DNA of 13,098 nucleotides from an uncultured Mycoplasmatota bacterium (lineage in GTDB: Bacteria; Bacillota_I; Bacilli_A; RF39; UBA660). This document shows positions 12,021-13,098 of this stretch, in pieces. The translations under genes were made by a program, and so were the position numbers. The notes under the pieces were generated by a model, which searched no databases, had not been told where the DNA came from, and was given only the letters and a program-made list of their open reading frames with translations. Where the stretch lies: the NCBI GenBank assembly GCA_948472605.1, contig CAOKUH010000038.1, forward strand, positions 1 to 13,098, written 5' to 3'. How positions within the stretch are numbered: the stretch's first letter is position 1; each line of letters opens with the position of its first letter.

Positions 12021-12977
12021 ATTTTTTATCTCAGATTTTTTATGCCAAGATAATCCAGTTACATAAGATTTATCTTTTAAAACTCTTTTATACTCATCTT
12101 CTGTAATATCATCATTTAAATATTCATGTGTTTTTTGGAATAAGTTTAAACACTCATTTACGGCTTTATTATATAAATCAATTATTGATTCTTGACTTAT
12201 AATAGTATTATCCCAAGGATTAAGCCAAGTATTATGATTTAAATTTAAATCACTCTCATCAATTTTTTTTACATGTGAATTATAGTATTCAAATACTCCA
12301 ACTTTCTTTTTTGATATTTTATCAATTAAATGATAGATAGATCTTTTTATTCCCGTTTGATCTTCAATTATAAATTTATACGAATAGTACATTTTTAAAC
12401 ATCCCTTTTGATATTTTAAACCACCTTTATCTATAGAAAAAGATTGTGAATAAAGTTCATTTAAAATTTTTATAAGTTTGTCATCAAATTTTTCTTTAGT
12501 AATTAAATATTTATGAATCTTAAAATTTTTAAATGGCTTGTTGTTTTTTTGCTCATATAAATAAGCATCGATATTCATTTCCATTTTTGTATGTAAGCCA
12601 TTGTATTTTAAAGTTTCAGGTTTGTCTTTATCATATAGGCCAGTTTTATAAACTATATAAGGGTGTACGTTACTATCTAAAACATAATGAGTTAAATGAC
12701 CATATAATGCTGCAAGAATGTTTTCATTATTTAAGAGATTATGTTTCTTGATTAAATCGATAAAAATATGAAAAAAAATATCAGTATTATTTATGTGACA
12801 ATATGATTGGATATTTTCTTTTTTTATTTTTCCAAATTCATAAAATATAAAAGGATCAAATCCTTGAGCAAAAAGAATATAGATATTTTGTTTATTTTCT
12901 AAATTAGTTTTGATTTTTTGTGATGTTTTTTTTAAAACATCTTGGGCAAAATAACTATGAGTAGTAATTAATGGCAT
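12009..12977 (-). CDS. Zinc-dependent phospholipase C family protein
   Basis: 322 residues from the ATG at 12977; the GTG at 12986 is only 3 bases from the AAAGG site and the family starts MPxxxTHxxF. Conserved zinc-PLC-like residues are visible: H7 in ITTHSYFAQ, D41 in FAQGFDPFIFYEF, H94, H97, D101 and H105 in GHLTHYVLDSNVHPYI, and H129, E133 and D137 in LHTKMEMNIDAYL. This is the layout of the Zn_dep_PLPC-type proteins widespread in Bacillota; substrate and location are unknown, and no signal peptide is present, unlike secreted phospholipases. The C-terminal half (about 170-322) is not recognised. It is the only minus-strand gene here, convergent with and overlapping cwlD by 12 bases. Confidence 0.85.
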   Translation of the reverse strand: MPLITTHSYFAQDVLKKTSQKIKTNLENKQNIYILFAQGFDPFIFYEFGKIKKENIQSYCHINNTDIFFHIFIDLIKKHNLLNNENILAALYGHLTHYVLDSNVHPYIVYKTGLYDKDKPETLKYNGLHTKMEMNIDAYLYEQKNNKPFKNFKIHKYLITKEKFDDKLIKILNELYSQSFSIDKGGLKYQKGCLKMYYSYKFIIEDQTGIKRSIYHLIDKISKKKVGVFEYYNSHVKKIDESDLNLNHNTWLNPWDNTIISQESIIDLYNKAVNECLNLFQKTHEYLNDDITEDEYKRVLKDKSYVTGLSWHKKSEIKNLEF

Positions 12978-13000
12978 ATTTTTCACTTTCCTTTCACATT

Positions 13001-13009
13001 ATTATAACA
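13001..13009 (-). promoter_or_regulatory. Extended -10 promoter of the phospholipase-like gene
   Basis: Read on the minus strand, TGTTATAAT is a full TGN-TATAAT extended -10, 24 bases before the ATG. The -35 region is only T/A-rich. Confidence 0.5.
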
Positions 13010-13058
13010 TATTCGACACTTAAAAAATATACACTGGTTGTAGTCTTTACTTTTGCAA

Positions 13059-13098
13059 CAAAAACGAGCAAACCCTTATTGTATCTAGGTTAGCTCGT
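13059..13098 (-). terminator. Terminator of a minus-strand gene to the right of the window
   Basis: ACGAGC (13064-13069) pairs with GCTCGT (13093-13098), then an A/A mismatch, then AACC (13071-13074) with GGTT (13088-13091). On the minus strand the stem is followed by TTTTGTTGC. The base of the stem may continue beyond the window, and a plus-strand role cannot be judged. Confidence 0.6.

Noticed and set aside
12533..12751. Plus-strand frame of 72 codons inside the phospholipase-like gene
   Set aside because: Shadow of the minus-strand gene, whose conserved histidine motifs fix the coding strand.
1..13098. Mycoplasma-type code (TGA as tryptophan), CRISPR array, tRNA or rRNA genes
   Set aside because: TGA ends several genes and TGG encodes tryptophan in all conserved proteins; no spaced repeats or cloverleaf/rRNA signatures were seen.

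Overview
The window reads as chromosome of a very AT-rich, low-GC Bacillota that forms endospores. It carries spoVT, yabG, yabP, yabQ, cwlD and spoVG-like genes together with housekeeping genes in an order known from Bacillus subtilis. TGA is used only as a stop (ends of spoVT, metS and divIC), so this is the standard bacterial code and not the Mycoplasma code. A reduced, uncultured Bacilli-type lineage is a reasonable inference, but the sequence alone does not fix the taxon.

Layout. (1) 1-202: the 3' end of an Rpn/PD-(D/E)XK nuclease-transposase gene and its terminator. (2) 262-3196: an AbrB/GAF regulator (SpoVT-like) in the place of abrB, a methionine T-box leader, metS, and an unrecognised 147-residue gene overlapping metS by 4 bases. 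(3) 3281-6570: tatD, a 3D-domain cell-wall protein, rsmA, yabG and veg. This is the B. subtilis metS-tatD-yabE-rnmV-ksgA-yabG-veg block without rnmV. (4) 6577-7994: spoVG with its own promoter and terminator, then yabP-yabQ-divIC. (5) 8036-12020: two ABC ATPase-like genes, truA, rplM, rpsI and cwlD. This is the ecfA1-ecfA2-ecfT-truA-rplM-rpsI-cwlD block, but ecfT is missing and both ATPases have lost catalytic motifs. (6) 12009-12977: a convergent gene for a zinc-dependent phospholipase C family protein, then a terminator at the window edge for a minus-strand gene lying further right.

Together the genes cover translation (MetS, RsmA, TruA, L13, S9), septum formation (DivIC), and spore formation or cortex handling (SpoVT, YabG, YabP, YabQ, CwlD). 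Three sporulation genes (yabG, yabP, cwlD) share a SigE-like promoter of the form CATWTT-N14-CATAT placed very close to the start codon. In cwlD it is so close that the mRNA may be leaderless.

The least ordinary items are the degenerate ECF ATPase pair without EcfT, the shared short-leader SigE-like promoters, the long structured spacer between the T-box terminator and metS, the four-codon mini-ORF placed over the rplM ribosome binding site, and the repeated placement of stop codons inside terminator hairpins.
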